Shown here in pieces: positions 45,498 through 53,292 of a DNA stretch of 64,000 bases. The DNA lies in the NCBI RefSeq assembly GCF_014534685.1, contig NZ_JACVVX010000003.1, positions 248,001 to 312,000 on the forward strand, given 5' to 3'. This DNA is from Oryzicola mucosus (GTDB lineage: Bacteria; Pseudomonadota; Alphaproteobacteria; Rhizobiales; Rhizobiaceae). The position numbers and the translations under genes are program-made. A model generated the notes under the pieces. It did no database searches, was not told the DNA's origin, and saw nothing but the letters and a program-made list of their open reading frames with translations. The number at the start of each line of letters is the position of its first letter. Position 1 is the stretch's first letter.

Positions 45498-46259
45498 GCG
45501 CTTTTGCGGATCGAACCGGCAATCGAACAAAACATCCCCGCCAAGCATGTAGACATCGGTTTTCGGCCGGTAGGCCGAGGACAGACTTTCAATGGGCGAA
45601 AGCGAGATGCCCTGTGGGCCGGAGCCGATGATAAGAGGCGCTATCGACACGTGAAGTCTGTCCAGTAAGCCGAAATCGACAAATCGGGCGATCGTGCGGG
45701 CACCGCCCTCCACCAGAATTCTGGATAGTCCACGCTCCTCAAGAGCGTCCAGCATATCTCTCGGATCGAGGCCGCAATCATGTCGGGGCAGGCGGATGAC
45801 CTCGGATTCCGGATAATTTTTGCGCGGCGCTTCGCGGCTCTGCAAGAGAATGACCGGCGCACCCCCGTCTCGAAACAAGCCTTCATCGCCGGAAAGCTCG
45901 GCGTCGCAGTCGACCACGACCCTTACCGGGTCTGGTCCAACTGCCTTTCTGACGGAAAGCCTGGGATCGTCCGCCTTGACGGTGCCAACACCGACGATGA
46001 CGGCCTCGACCAGCGCTCGGCATCGATGCAGATGAGCAAGGCCCTCGGGGCCTGAAATATCCCGAGCGTCGCCTTCCGGTGTCGCCACCCGTCCATCGAG
46101 AGATTGCCCGACCTGCGCAAGCACGAAGCGGCCTCGCGCAGATGCAATGGGGCCATAGAGAGACAAGGCGGCATCGTCGGTATCGGCATCGATAGAGCGG
46201 CCATTGCGCAGCCTCATCAGCCGGTCCCAGGTCGCATCGGTCATCTCGATTGTGCGCAT
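45453..46259 (-). CDS. RibD C-terminal-type (pyrimidine/pterin) reductase
   Basis: A 268-residue protein of the dihydrofolate-reductase-like RibD_C family. FVLAQVGQSLDGRVATPEGDARDISGPEGLAHLHRCRALVEAVIVGVGTVKADDPRL spans residues about 45-105, and ILVEGGARTIARFVDFGLLDRLHVSIAPLIIGSG lies near 190. The deaminase domain of full-length RibD is missing; about 40 unrecognised residues replace it. Such stand-alone proteins reduce riboflavin precursors or pterins with NADPH. Converging with the PTPS-fold cluster, it fits a shared pteridine-type pathway. Seven nt downstream of the cytochrome gene. Confidence 0.85.
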   Translation of the reverse strand: MRTIEMTDATWDRLMRLRNGRSIDADTDDAALSLYGPIASARGRFVLAQVGQSLDGRVATPEGDARDISGPEGLAHLHRCRALVEAVIVGVGTVKADDPRLSVRKAVGPDPVRVVVDCDAELSGDEGLFRDGGAPVILLQSREAPRKNYPESEVIRLPRHDCGLDPRDMLDALEERGLSRILVEGGARTIARFVDFGLLDRLHVSIAPLIIGSGPQGISLSPIESLSSAYRPKTDVYMLGGDVLFDCRFDPQKRSIRQSDQVEMADHA

Positions 46260-46266
46260 CGCGGCC

Positions 46267-46794
46267 CTAAAGGATTCGATAAAGCGTATCGTCGCGCCGT
46301 ACGACGTGGTGCATCACGGCCGCTCCGACATGCAACGCGACGAGGGCCAGAATGATCCATGCGCTCCACTCGTGAATCGCCGAAAGTGTCCAGGCGATGT
46401 CCGGGCTTTTGCCGATAGGGCTCCAAACCTCCGCCAGACCGAACCAGACGAGGGGAAAACCATGCGCGTTGGTGGCGAGGAAACCAGTGACCGGCATCAC
46501 GATCAGAAAAACATAGAGCAAGCCATGGACGGTATGTGCCGCAATGCGCTCTATCGGCGGTCCATCGATGAGAGGCGCCTTGCTTGTCAGCCGAACGCCA
46601 ACGCGCAAGAGCATCAGCCAAAGGACAAGAAAGCCGAGCGATTCATGGACGAGATAAAAATCAAGCTTCACATCGTCCTTGACGAAACCGATCATCAGGC
46701 CGAGCGGCCAGATCGCCAGAACCAAAGCGGCAATCAGCCAATGAAAAAGCTTGAGCAGCGGCGAATAACCCCGTTTTGCATCTCCGGCATCCAT
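46267..46794 (-). CDS. Cytochrome b561 family protein
   Basis: A 175-residue inner-membrane di-heme protein with four spans. Haem-ligand histidines appear in KLFHWLIAALV near residue 17, VHESLGFLVLW near 49, AHTVHGLLYVFLIVMPVTGFLATNAHG near 87, and LVALHVGAAVMHHVVRRDD near 155. Relatives move electrons from quinol to a periplasmic acceptor. It is followed by the reductase gene 7 nt downstream, so the two are co-transcribed. Confidence 0.88.
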   Translation of the reverse strand: MDAGDAKRGYSPLLKLFHWLIAALVLAIWPLGLMIGFVKDDVKLDFYLVHESLGFLVLWLMLLRVGVRLTSKAPLIDGPPIERIAAHTVHGLLYVFLIVMPVTGFLATNAHGFPLVWFGLAEVWSPIGKSPDIAWTLSAIHEWSAWIILALVALHVGAAVMHHVVRRDDTLYRIL

Positions 46795-46941
46795 GCATCA
46801 CCTCCAGGTCGACAGTTCAGGACAAACCGTGCCGACTGCGAATGGATTCTAGAGCACAAAAGGGCGGGCCATTCCATCCTTCCGAAACTGTGGCCAATCA
46901 TGTCTCTGTTGCATTTGAAAATAGAATCCATCCGGCTACAA

Positions 46942-46946
46942 CACAT
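46942..46946. repeat. Target-site duplication, left copy (CACAT)
   Basis: CACAT directly left of the insertion sequence; the identical bases lie at 48545-48549 directly right of it. A matching 5-bp duplication supports the stated element ends and a single transposition event at this place. Confidence 0.8.
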
Positions 46947-48544
46947 TGTGGCGTGGGAGTTGGAATGTCCGCCTGTTTGCAAAGTAGAAATGTCCGCCTG
47001 CCCCGATCTGAGCGGCTGATCCCGCTTGCAAGATCAGATCGGGGCGGGTGATTGACACCCTCTTCGGCTTTAGCTTTGAGACGCCTCACTCCGCAGCCTG
47101 CTGTCGCGACAGTGCTTGCTGCCGCCGCGCAATCACAACCGGATCGTTCGTGAAGTCTTTCCGACGACCGGGTCCACGAGCGCGTTTGATGTATCCATTC
47201 TTATCGCTGTTGGTCTTCACCTCAGGCGCCGGGCGCTCGTCCTGGCGCTCCCTGATATACGCCAGGACATCACCCAACCGCTTGTTCTCGGTGATCGCCG
47301 CATGCGTCACCCGCTGGTCCTTGTCGAATACCTGATAGGGCAGGGAATGTCCCTTCCATCGCACATCCAGCCGACCGTCCGCATAGGCATAGGTCTCGAC
47401 ATAGCGGCCAACCAGACCACGCGTCACCTCGGTCTCCTCCAGCATGATCCGCTTGCGTTCGAACGAAAACGTCAGCTGCGCTCCGACATAGCGCTGCTCG
47501 CGCTTGCACAGGATCTCAGTCAACCGATCCGGCGCCAAATTCAGCGGCCGGTGCAGATCGACGGGACGGGCAGGGACGATCGCAAAGCGCGCGTTGTAGT
47601 CCTCCACGAAGCCTGACAAGAACGCATTGCCCGCCTCCATGCTGTCGATGCCAGAAAGCCTGAGCTCCTTGACCAGGCGATCCTGCAACGTCCGGTTCAT
47701 GCGCTCGACCCGACCCTTGGCCTGGCTCGAATTTGCACAGAGAATCTCGATGTTTAGCTCGCAAAGCGCACGCCCGAACTGGGTCACGCTCTGACCGCCT
47801 TTGGCATCCTTCTTCGCCACCCGAAACACCGAATGCCTGTCGGAATAAAAAGCGACGGGAGCACCATGCGCCTGCAGATAGAGCTTGAGCGCCTCAAAGT
47901 AGGTGAAGGCACTTTCCGAGCGCACAAAGCGCAACTGCATCAACCTGCCGGTCGCATCGTCGACAAACACCAGCAGCGAGCAAGACGGTCCGCGATCCTC
48001 GAACCAGCGATGCTCCGAGCCGTCGATCTGCACCAGTTCGCCATAGGCTTCTCGCCGCAACCGCGGCTGATGAAACGTCCGCCGCTGCTTGCGCGACAGC
48101 CAGAGGCCGGCATCAGCCATCCAACTGCGCACCGTCTCACGCGATACACGCAGTCCATCGCGCTCGGCCAGCTTCTCCGTCGCCAATGTCGGCCCGAAAT
48201 CCGCATAGCGTTCGCGAACCAGAGTCATTGCATAATCGCGAACCCCGTCGCCGATCCGGTTGTTCGACGGCCGGCCAATCGACCTATGACGGATCGAGGC
48301 TGCGCCGCCGGTTTGTATCCTGTTCAACAACCGGCGGACTTGCCGTGTGCTGAGATCCAGCACATATGCCGCCGAGACTATTGTCATCCGACCGGCAATC
48401 ACCCTCGACAAAACCTCGATCCGCTGAAGATCGCGTTCGCTCATCGCTATCAGTCCCATCTGCAATCTCCCAGGCATCGTTCAGGCCCGGGGAGTGTGAC
48501 ATTCCAACTTTGCAGAAACAGGACACTTTAACTTTGCGACTACA
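46947..48544. mobile_element. Intact insertion sequence, ISNCY / IS1202-like
   Basis: 1598 bp, one transposase gene, ends TGT...ACA, flanked by CACAT repeats. The 24-base termini read inward agree at 15 positions and both end in TGTCC. At each end a second related unit follows (GCAAAGTAGAAATGTC left, GCAAAGTTGGAATGTC right), giving two tandem transposase-binding-like units per end. Size, transposase type and short duplication suit the IS1202 group of ISNCY. From memory, members of that group often insert beside Xer recombination sites; one lies five bases to the right here. Confidence 0.85.
47086..48477 (-). CDS. ISNCY-family transposase (DDE)
   Basis: A 463-residue DDE transposase. The N-terminal helix-turn-helix region is VLSRVIAGRMTIVSAAYVLDLSTRQVRRLLNRI near residue 22. 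The RNase H-like core has LVQIDGSEHRWFED near 148 (first Asp), APVAFYSDRHSVFRV near 207 (second Asp) and SSQAKGRVERMNRTLQDRLV near 250 (Glu). No frameshift or stop breaks it, so it looks functional. The C-terminal tail is basic. It fills most of the element. Confidence 0.9.
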   Translation of the reverse strand: MPGRLQMGLIAMSERDLQRIEVLSRVIAGRMTIVSAAYVLDLSTRQVRRLLNRIQTGGAASIRHRSIGRPSNNRIGDGVRDYAMTLVRERYADFGPTLATEKLAERDGLRVSRETVRSWMADAGLWLSRKQRRTFHQPRLRREAYGELVQIDGSEHRWFEDRGPSCSLLVFVDDATGRLMQLRFVRSESAFTYFEALKLYLQAHGAPVAFYSDRHSVFRVAKKDAKGGQSVTQFGRALCELNIEILCANSSQAKGRVERMNRTLQDRLVKELRLSGIDSMEAGNAFLSGFVEDYNARFAIVPARPVDLHRPLNLAPDRLTEILCKREQRYVGAQLTFSFERKRIMLEETEVTRGLVGRYVETYAYADGRLDVRWKGHSLPYQVFDKDQRVTHAAITENKRLGDVLAYIRERQDERPAPEVKTNSDKNGYIKRARGPGRRKDFTNDPVVIARRQQALSRQQAAE

Positions 48545-48549
48545 CACAT
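48545..48549. repeat. Target-site duplication, right copy (CACAT)
   Basis: The second copy of the 5-bp duplication, immediately right of the insertion sequence and immediately left of the dif-like site. Removing the element and one copy joins 46946 directly to the dif-like site. Confidence 0.8.
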
Positions 48550-48577
48550 CAGTTGCATAAGATATGTTATGGAACTT
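48550..48577 (+). other. dif-like XerC/XerD recombination site
   Basis: 28 bases laid out as an 11-base arm CAGTTGCATAA, a 6-base centre GATATG and an 11-base arm TTATGGAACTT. The inner CATAA and TTATG are the conserved dyad of bacterial dif and plasmid pdif sites at the exact 6-base spacing. It is noncoding, in an AT-rich gap. It marks either the terminus of a chromosome or chromid, or a Xer site of a plasmid. I judged it by pattern only. Confidence 0.7.
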
Positions 48578-48645
48578 TTAATATTTTAATCTATTCAATT
48601 AGATAGCGGCATAAGCAGAGAAACTACTGCTGCTTCGGTATGTGG

Positions 48646-49380
48646 CTAACGCGCCAAGAGTTCGGCGATGAATCGGCGTGCGGCCGCGACAGTCTCCAGC
48701 GTATGCTGCGCAGCGGTCGGGCCTTCCGGACGTACGCGGATCGAGACACCGCCAAGTTCGTTGACGAACTCGAAGCCGGTTTCATCCGCAGTATCGTCAC
48801 CAAAGAAAACCGGCCGCCGGCCGGCAAATGTCGGCAACTCCATGAAGCGCCGAATGGCAGCGCTCTTGAGTGCATCGAGAGGAAGGAATTCGACGCCCGC
48901 GTGACCGGCCAGCAGCCGGTATTTTTCGCCGAGCTTCTTAAGCGCGCGTTCCGACGACGCCTTGACTTGCGGCAGCGAATGCGGCGCTGCACGCGTGTGG
49001 ATGGCCAGAACCGCGCCCTTGCGTTCGAAATAGATGCCACGCGTGGTGTGGAATTCCTCCTGCAGTTGATCGGCGACCGCCGTCAGGTCTTCAGGCTCGC
49101 CTGCTGTCGTCACCGGGCCATGCTTCGCCAACCGGTGTTCCAGCCCGTAAAGACCGGCGGTTGGCAACTCCATGTCGCCGAACAACCGGTCGACCATGGC
49201 AATGGACCTCCCCGTGACCAGAGCGACGGCGCCATTGAGACGTTTGTCAGCCTTGAGCATCAAGGCGCGCAGTTCATCGTCCATGACCACGCCCTCGGGG
49301 TGTGGTTGGTGTTCGAGAAGCGTGCCGTCGATATCGAGGAAAAGAGCGATTTCGGCGGGTTTCAGATCAAGCAATTCCAT
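48646..49380 (-). CDS. otsB: Trehalose-6-phosphate phosphatase
   Basis: A 244-residue HAD-family phosphatase that converts trehalose 6-phosphate to trehalose. Motif I is ALFLDIDGTLLEHQPHP near residue 12, motif II VALVTGRS near 53, GLEHRLAKHGP, HAGVEFLPLDALKSAAIRRF near 160 and motif IV FFGDDTADETGFEFVNELGG near 190. All catalytic aspartates are present. It follows otsA by 75 nt on the same strand, with a hairpin between. Confidence 0.93.
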   Translation of the reverse strand: MELLDLKPAEIALFLDIDGTLLEHQPHPEGVVMDDELRALMLKADKRLNGAVALVTGRSIAMVDRLFGDMELPTAGLYGLEHRLAKHGPVTTAGEPEDLTAVADQLQEEFHTTRGIYFERKGAVLAIHTRAAPHSLPQVKASSERALKKLGEKYRLLAGHAGVEFLPLDALKSAAIRRFMELPTFAGRRPVFFGDDTADETGFEFVNELGGVSIRVRPEGPTAAQHTLETVAAARRFIAELLAR

Positions 49381-49403
49381 GGGTCCTTCCAGATAGAGAG
49401 TGC

Positions 49404-49434
49404 GAGCGACACCGCCTTGTCGGCAGTGTCGCTC
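49404..49434 (-). other. Hairpin between otsA and otsB
   Basis: Thirteen-base arms (49404-49416 and 49422-49434) with one mismatch and a five-base loop. There is no T-tract on the minus strand. It may protect the otsA message or weaken transcription into otsB. Confidence 0.5.
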
Positions 49435-49455
49435 GATTTCATGACGCGGGTATGC

Positions 49456-51177
49456 TCAAGCCATAACGCTGAAGCGGTTGTTCTGCTTGTGCTTGTCGCT
49501 GGCCGACGTCAGAGCCGCCCGTTTGCGCAGGCGTGCTGCATCGACCAGCATCGAGCCGGCCCAGCGGAACACGTTGTTGCTGCGCACCACCTCGCGCATC
49601 CGCTGCATCCGCTCGCGCATCTCGCCTTCCGGCATGGTCAGCGCGTGGAAGAACGCCTCGCCCATCGACGATGGGTCAAACGGATTGACGATCAGTGCCT
49701 CAAGCAGTTCGCGCGAGGCACCAGCGAAGGTCGAGAGGATCAGAACGCCGCGCTCGTCGTCGCGCGATGCGACGAACTCCTTGGCGACCAGGTTCATGCC
49801 GTCATGCAGGCTGGACACGACACAGATATCGGCGGCGCGATAAAGCTCGGCCAGTTCTTCCTGCGTGTGGTGTTCGTCCAGCAGGATGATGGGCTGATAG
49901 CCATCGGTGCCATAGCGGTCGTTGATCTCTGCCACCAACGCCAGGCACTCCTCGTGCAACAGCTTGTAGGCTGGCAAATCCGACCGGCTGGGCGCAGCGA
50001 TCTGCAGGAAGACCAGACGGCCGATCCAGTCGGAATGCTGCGTGAAGAACTCGTCCAACGCGTGGAACCGGTCGAGCACGCCCTTGGTGTAGTCGAGCCG
50101 CTCTACGCCAATGGCAATCTTGACGTCGTCGGGAATTCCATGCCGGTCACGTAATGTCCGACTTGGATCGGTCGTGATAAATTTCGGCTTCTTCGGCCAC
50201 TCGATCGAGATCGGATAGGCGTGAACCAGCGTTGTTCCGCCCTTGTAGGAGATGGCGGCCCCTTCCCTGTCGATACGAGATTCTAAAAAGCGATCAACGC
50301 TTTCTGTGAAATTGTTGCAGTGAAGCTGGATGTGGAATCCAAGGATCGAACTTCCCAGCAAACCGTCCAGGATCTGCTCGCGCCACGGGCAGATGCTGAA
50401 CACCTCGGCATTCGGCCACGGTATATGCCAGAAGGTGATGATGATCGCGTTCGGTAGCCGTTCGCGGATCAGCCGCGGCAAAAGCGCGAAGTGATAGTCC
50501 TGCACCAGCACGATGGGCCGGTCGCTCTTGGCTTCTGCAATGACGGCATCTGCAAATTTACGGTTCACAGCCTGATAGGCGTCCCAGTCGGCCGCACGGA
50601 AGATCGGCCGCGTAAACGCGATATGGCAAAGCGGCCACATGCCTTCATTGGCAAAGCCGAGATAATAGCCCTTCAGCTCCTCTTCGCTGAGCCAGACCCG
50701 GCGCAGCGTGTAGGTCGGATCTTCGGGTGGCACTGCCACATGGTCCTGCTGGTCGACGGTTTCGCGGTCAGCAGAACCGCCACCATGGGCAATCCAGGTG
50801 CCGCCGCAGGTGCGCGTGATCGGCTCGAGCGCTGACACAAGCCCGCTCGCCGGCTTGCGCAGCACGACCCCATCGGGCGTCTTTTCGTGGATGTAAGGTT
50901 CGCGATTGGACACGACGATGACTTCCGTGTCGGGCAGTTCGTCGGCAAGAATTTTCTGAAGTGTCTCCGGTCCCCAATCGACCAACGTATCGTTGACGTC
51001 GCGTCCGTTCTTTTCACTTTCACGCATCACGGGCTGATAGTCCATGACTTGCATGGGTTGCGGGCCGACGCGCTTTCGCCACATTAAGATGGTGCTGCCG
51101 ACGGCTAAAGTTGAGAGAAGAATGCTGACGGTCAAGACCGTCCACACAAGCGTGTAGTCACTCAGTTGCGTATTCAT
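49456..51177 (-). CDS. otsA: Trehalose-6-phosphate synthase with N-terminal membrane anchor
   Basis: A 573-residue GT20 enzyme that makes trehalose 6-phosphate from UDP-glucose and glucose 6-phosphate. VIVVSNREPYIHE near 88 (donor arginine), LVQDYHFALLPRLIRERLP near 230, AIGVERLDYTKGVLDRF near 345 and SSLHDGMNLVAKEFVA near 443 are the catalytic segments. Unlike the usual 460-residue OtsA it carries about 85 extra N-terminal residues, with one membrane span (TLVWTVLTVSILLSTLAVGS) followed by a basic MWRKR stop. The catalytic part would therefore be tethered to the inner face of the membrane. A candidate general-stress promoter lies 90 nt upstream. Confidence 0.92.
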   Translation of the reverse strand: MNTQLSDYTLVWTVLTVSILLSTLAVGSTILMWRKRVGPQPMQVMDYQPVMRESEKNGRDVNDTLVDWGPETLQKILADELPDTEVIVVSNREPYIHEKTPDGVVLRKPASGLVSALEPITRTCGGTWIAHGGGSADRETVDQQDHVAVPPEDPTYTLRRVWLSEEELKGYYLGFANEGMWPLCHIAFTRPIFRAADWDAYQAVNRKFADAVIAEAKSDRPIVLVQDYHFALLPRLIRERLPNAIIITFWHIPWPNAEVFSICPWREQILDGLLGSSILGFHIQLHCNNFTESVDRFLESRIDREGAAISYKGGTTLVHAYPISIEWPKKPKFITTDPSRTLRDRHGIPDDVKIAIGVERLDYTKGVLDRFHALDEFFTQHSDWIGRLVFLQIAAPSRSDLPAYKLLHEECLALVAEINDRYGTDGYQPIILLDEHHTQEELAELYRAADICVVSSLHDGMNLVAKEFVASRDDERGVLILSTFAGASRELLEALIVNPFDPSSMGEAFFHALTMPEGEMRERMQRMREVVRSNNVFRWAGSMLVDAARLRKRAALTSASDKHKQNNRFSVMA

Positions 51178-51264
51178 ACTCCGTCCGGTCCCTCGGTTGC
51201 GGCGCCGTAAAACGGCATGGCCACCGCCGCGAAATCCCGCGAGGGAATTGTGGCCATAAAGTGC

Positions 51265-51290
51265 AAACCCCTCAGGCCGGAAACAGTTCC
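51265..51290 (-). promoter_or_regulatory. Candidate EcfG-type promoter of otsA
   Basis: On the minus strand GGAAC (51290-51286), 16 bases, then GGTTT (51269-51265). The general-stress sigma factor EcfG/RpoE2 of alphaproteobacteria recognises GGAAC-N16/17-CGTT; the second box has one mismatch. Trehalose synthesis genes are known members of that regulon in rhizobia. It lies 88 nt before the otsA start. Confidence 0.5.
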
Positions 51291-51337
51291 GAATTTTTTT
51301 GCTGCACTGCGGAACTTTTCTCGCAGTCGCGTTGCGC

Positions 51338-52258
51338 CTACTCCGCCGCGCCTGCTCGCATCAGCGGAGCGCGCAGGATGGACGCGCCCCCCGCCGCCTG
51401 CACGGCGGCGCTGCCGAAGCTTATGCCGGCAGACAGACAGATATCGTCGCTCTCGCCGCGCATCCAGGCATCGATGAAGCCCGCATTGAAGGCGTCGCCC
51501 GCCCCGGTCGTGTCGACCACCGGGACTTCGGGCGCGGAGCGCTGAGATATCTTCCCCGACGCCGCCAGCCATGCGCCGTCCGGCCCTGCCTTGAGCGCCA
51601 CCAATGGAAAGGCTTCGGCGAGTGCTGCAATCGCAGTGTCGGGGCCAGTCTTGCCGGTAATGGCAAGGGCCTCTTCAAGATTGGGCAGAAACAGATCGAC
51701 GCCGTTGCAGCGATCGAGAAATGCTGGGTCGTAGATCAGCGTCTCGTCCCAGCTCGGGTCCAGCGACACGGTCAGGCCATGCGCCTTTGCCTGTCCCACG
51801 AGGTCAGGAATTTCGTTCAGCGTCGCATATTCGGCGATGTGCAGGTGGCCAGCTTCCGGCCACGTCAGAGCTGCATCCAGGGTGGCAGGCAACGCTGTAC
51901 CGGCGCGGCGGGACAGGAAGGCGCGGTCGTGGCCGATCACCGAAGCGACGGTGACCTGCGGTCCAGCGTCTGCCGCATGTTCGAGAAAGCGCAGATCGAC
52001 ACCGCTGGCTTCTAGCTCGGATCGGAGACCGAGAGACAACGGGTCCGTGCCCAGGCGCGCAAGCAATGCTACGGGCCGTCCCGCATGCGCGATATGCGCT
52101 GCGGCGATGAAAGCCCCGCCGCCCGCCGCCATGTCCATATCGCGCGCAAACACCTCCCTGCCCGGCTGCGGCAAGGCGCCGAGGCCGGTGAAAATCAGGT
52201 CGCAGTAAATCCGGCCGATGCTGAGCACGGCCGGATGCTTGGCACTTCCGGAACTCAT
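51338..52258 (-). CDS. PfkB-family carbohydrate kinase
   Basis: A 306-residue ribokinase-fold kinase. The C-terminal motif VVDTTGAGDAFNAGFIDAW near residue 240 holds the catalytic aspartate and anion hole, and MDMAAGGGAFIAAAHIAHAGRPVALLARLGTD near 42 the N-terminal signature. VDLFLPNLEEA near 190 is also typical. The sugar is not evident. Last gene of the six-gene operon starting at 57854; its ATG overlaps the ATPase stop. It would trap the imported, processed sugar as a phosphate. Confidence 0.88.
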   Translation of the reverse strand: MSSGSAKHPAVLSIGRIYCDLIFTGLGALPQPGREVFARDMDMAAGGGAFIAAAHIAHAGRPVALLARLGTDPLSLGLRSELEASGVDLRFLEHAADAGPQVTVASVIGHDRAFLSRRAGTALPATLDAALTWPEAGHLHIAEYATLNEIPDLVGQAKAHGLTVSLDPSWDETLIYDPAFLDRCNGVDLFLPNLEEALAITGKTGPDTAIAALAEAFPLVALKAGPDGAWLAASGKISQRSAPEVPVVDTTGAGDAFNAGFIDAWMRGESDDICLSAGISFGSAAVQAAGGASILRAPLMRAGAAE

Positions 52259-53292
52259 GAACGACCCAGTGACTGCTCGCTTTTGGCGTCGAAAAGATAC
52301 AGGTTCCCGGCGGCCGCGCGGCAGGACAATGTGCTTCCCGCCGCCGGGATCAGTTTTGCCGGTGCGGTGGCAATAACAGCATTTCCGTCGATATCAAGGT
52401 GGACCAGTGTTTCCGGTCCCAGCGGCTCGACAGCGGTGACGGTTCCGCTCAGCTTAAGGCCGCTGCCGTCGCCGTCATCGCCCACGAGCAGGTCATGCGG
52501 GCGGACGCCGATCAGGATGTCGCCACTGGCGTCCGGCTGAACGCCGCCCTCCCCGCGCTTTCCCCTGATCAGGTTCATCGACGGGCTGCCGATGAAGCGC
52601 GCTGTGAACACATCGACCGGGTTTTCGTAGATGTCAGTCGGTGTGCCGGTCTGCAGGATGTGGCCATCCTTCATCACCACGATGCGGTCGGCCATGGTCA
52701 TGGCCTCGACCTGATCGTGCGTGACATAGACGATGGTGGTCTTCAGCCGCTGGTGCAAGCGTTTGATCTCGATGCGCATCTGCGCGCGTAACTGGGCGTC
52801 GAGATTGGACAGCGGCTCGTCGAAAAGGAAGGCCGAGGGGTCGCGCACCATGGCCCTGCCAATGGCGACACGCTGACGTTGCCCGCCCGAAAGCGCTGCC
52901 GGCCGCCGGTCGAGATAGGGCGTGAGGCCAAGTACGTCTGCTGCATCCTCGATGCGCGCATCCTTGTCTGTCTTGCTCAGTTTGGAGGTGTAGAGCCCGA
53001 AGCCGATGTTCTGGCGCACGCTGAGATGCGGATAGATGGCATAGTTCTGGAACACCATGGCGATGTTGCGCTGCTTTGGCTCGCGTTCGTTGACCACCTC
53101 GCCGCCGATCTTGAGCGTGCCGCCGGAAATGTCCTCGAGGCCTGCGATCATGCGCAACGTCGTCGATTTTCCACAGCCGGAAGGTCCGACGAACACGACG
53201 AACTCACCGTCGGCAATCTCCAGGTCGATGCCGCGCACGGCCTCGACCTTGCCGTAGCGCTTAACCAGCTTCTCCAGTTCGATCGTCGCCAT
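52255..53292 (-). CDS. Sugar ABC transporter ATPase (UgpC/MalK type)
   Basis: A 345-residue ATPase: VGPSGCGKSTTLRMIAGLE near residue 35 (Walker A), AALSGGQRQRVAIGRAMVRDP near 133 (signature), FLFDEPLSNLD near 157 (Walker B), YVTHDQVEAM (switch), and a C-terminal TOBE/MalK domain. Its start overlaps the lyase stop by one base (TGATG), and its stop overlaps the kinase start as ATGA. It energises the permease pair at 54810-56596. Confidence 0.92.
   Translation of the reverse strand: MATIELEKLVKRYGKVEAVRGIDLEIADGEFVVFVGPSGCGKSTTLRMIAGLEDISGGTLKIGGEVVNEREPKQRNIAMVFQNYAIYPHLSVRQNIGFGLYTSKLSKTDKDARIEDAADVLGLTPYLDRRPAALSGGQRQRVAIGRAMVRDPSAFLFDEPLSNLDAQLRAQMRIEIKRLHQRLKTTIVYVTHDQVEAMTMADRIVVMKDGHILQTGTPTDIYENPVDVFTARFIGSPSMNLIRGKRGEGGVQPDASGDILIGVRPHDLLVGDDGDGSGLKLSGTVTAVEPLGPETLVHLDIDGNAVIATAPAKLIPAAGSTLSCRAAAGNLYLFDAKSEQSLGRS

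Noticed and set aside
48578-48645. Second dif-like or IS-related end right of the element
   Set aside because: The tract is AT-rich but shows no second dyad and no copy of the IS terminus.
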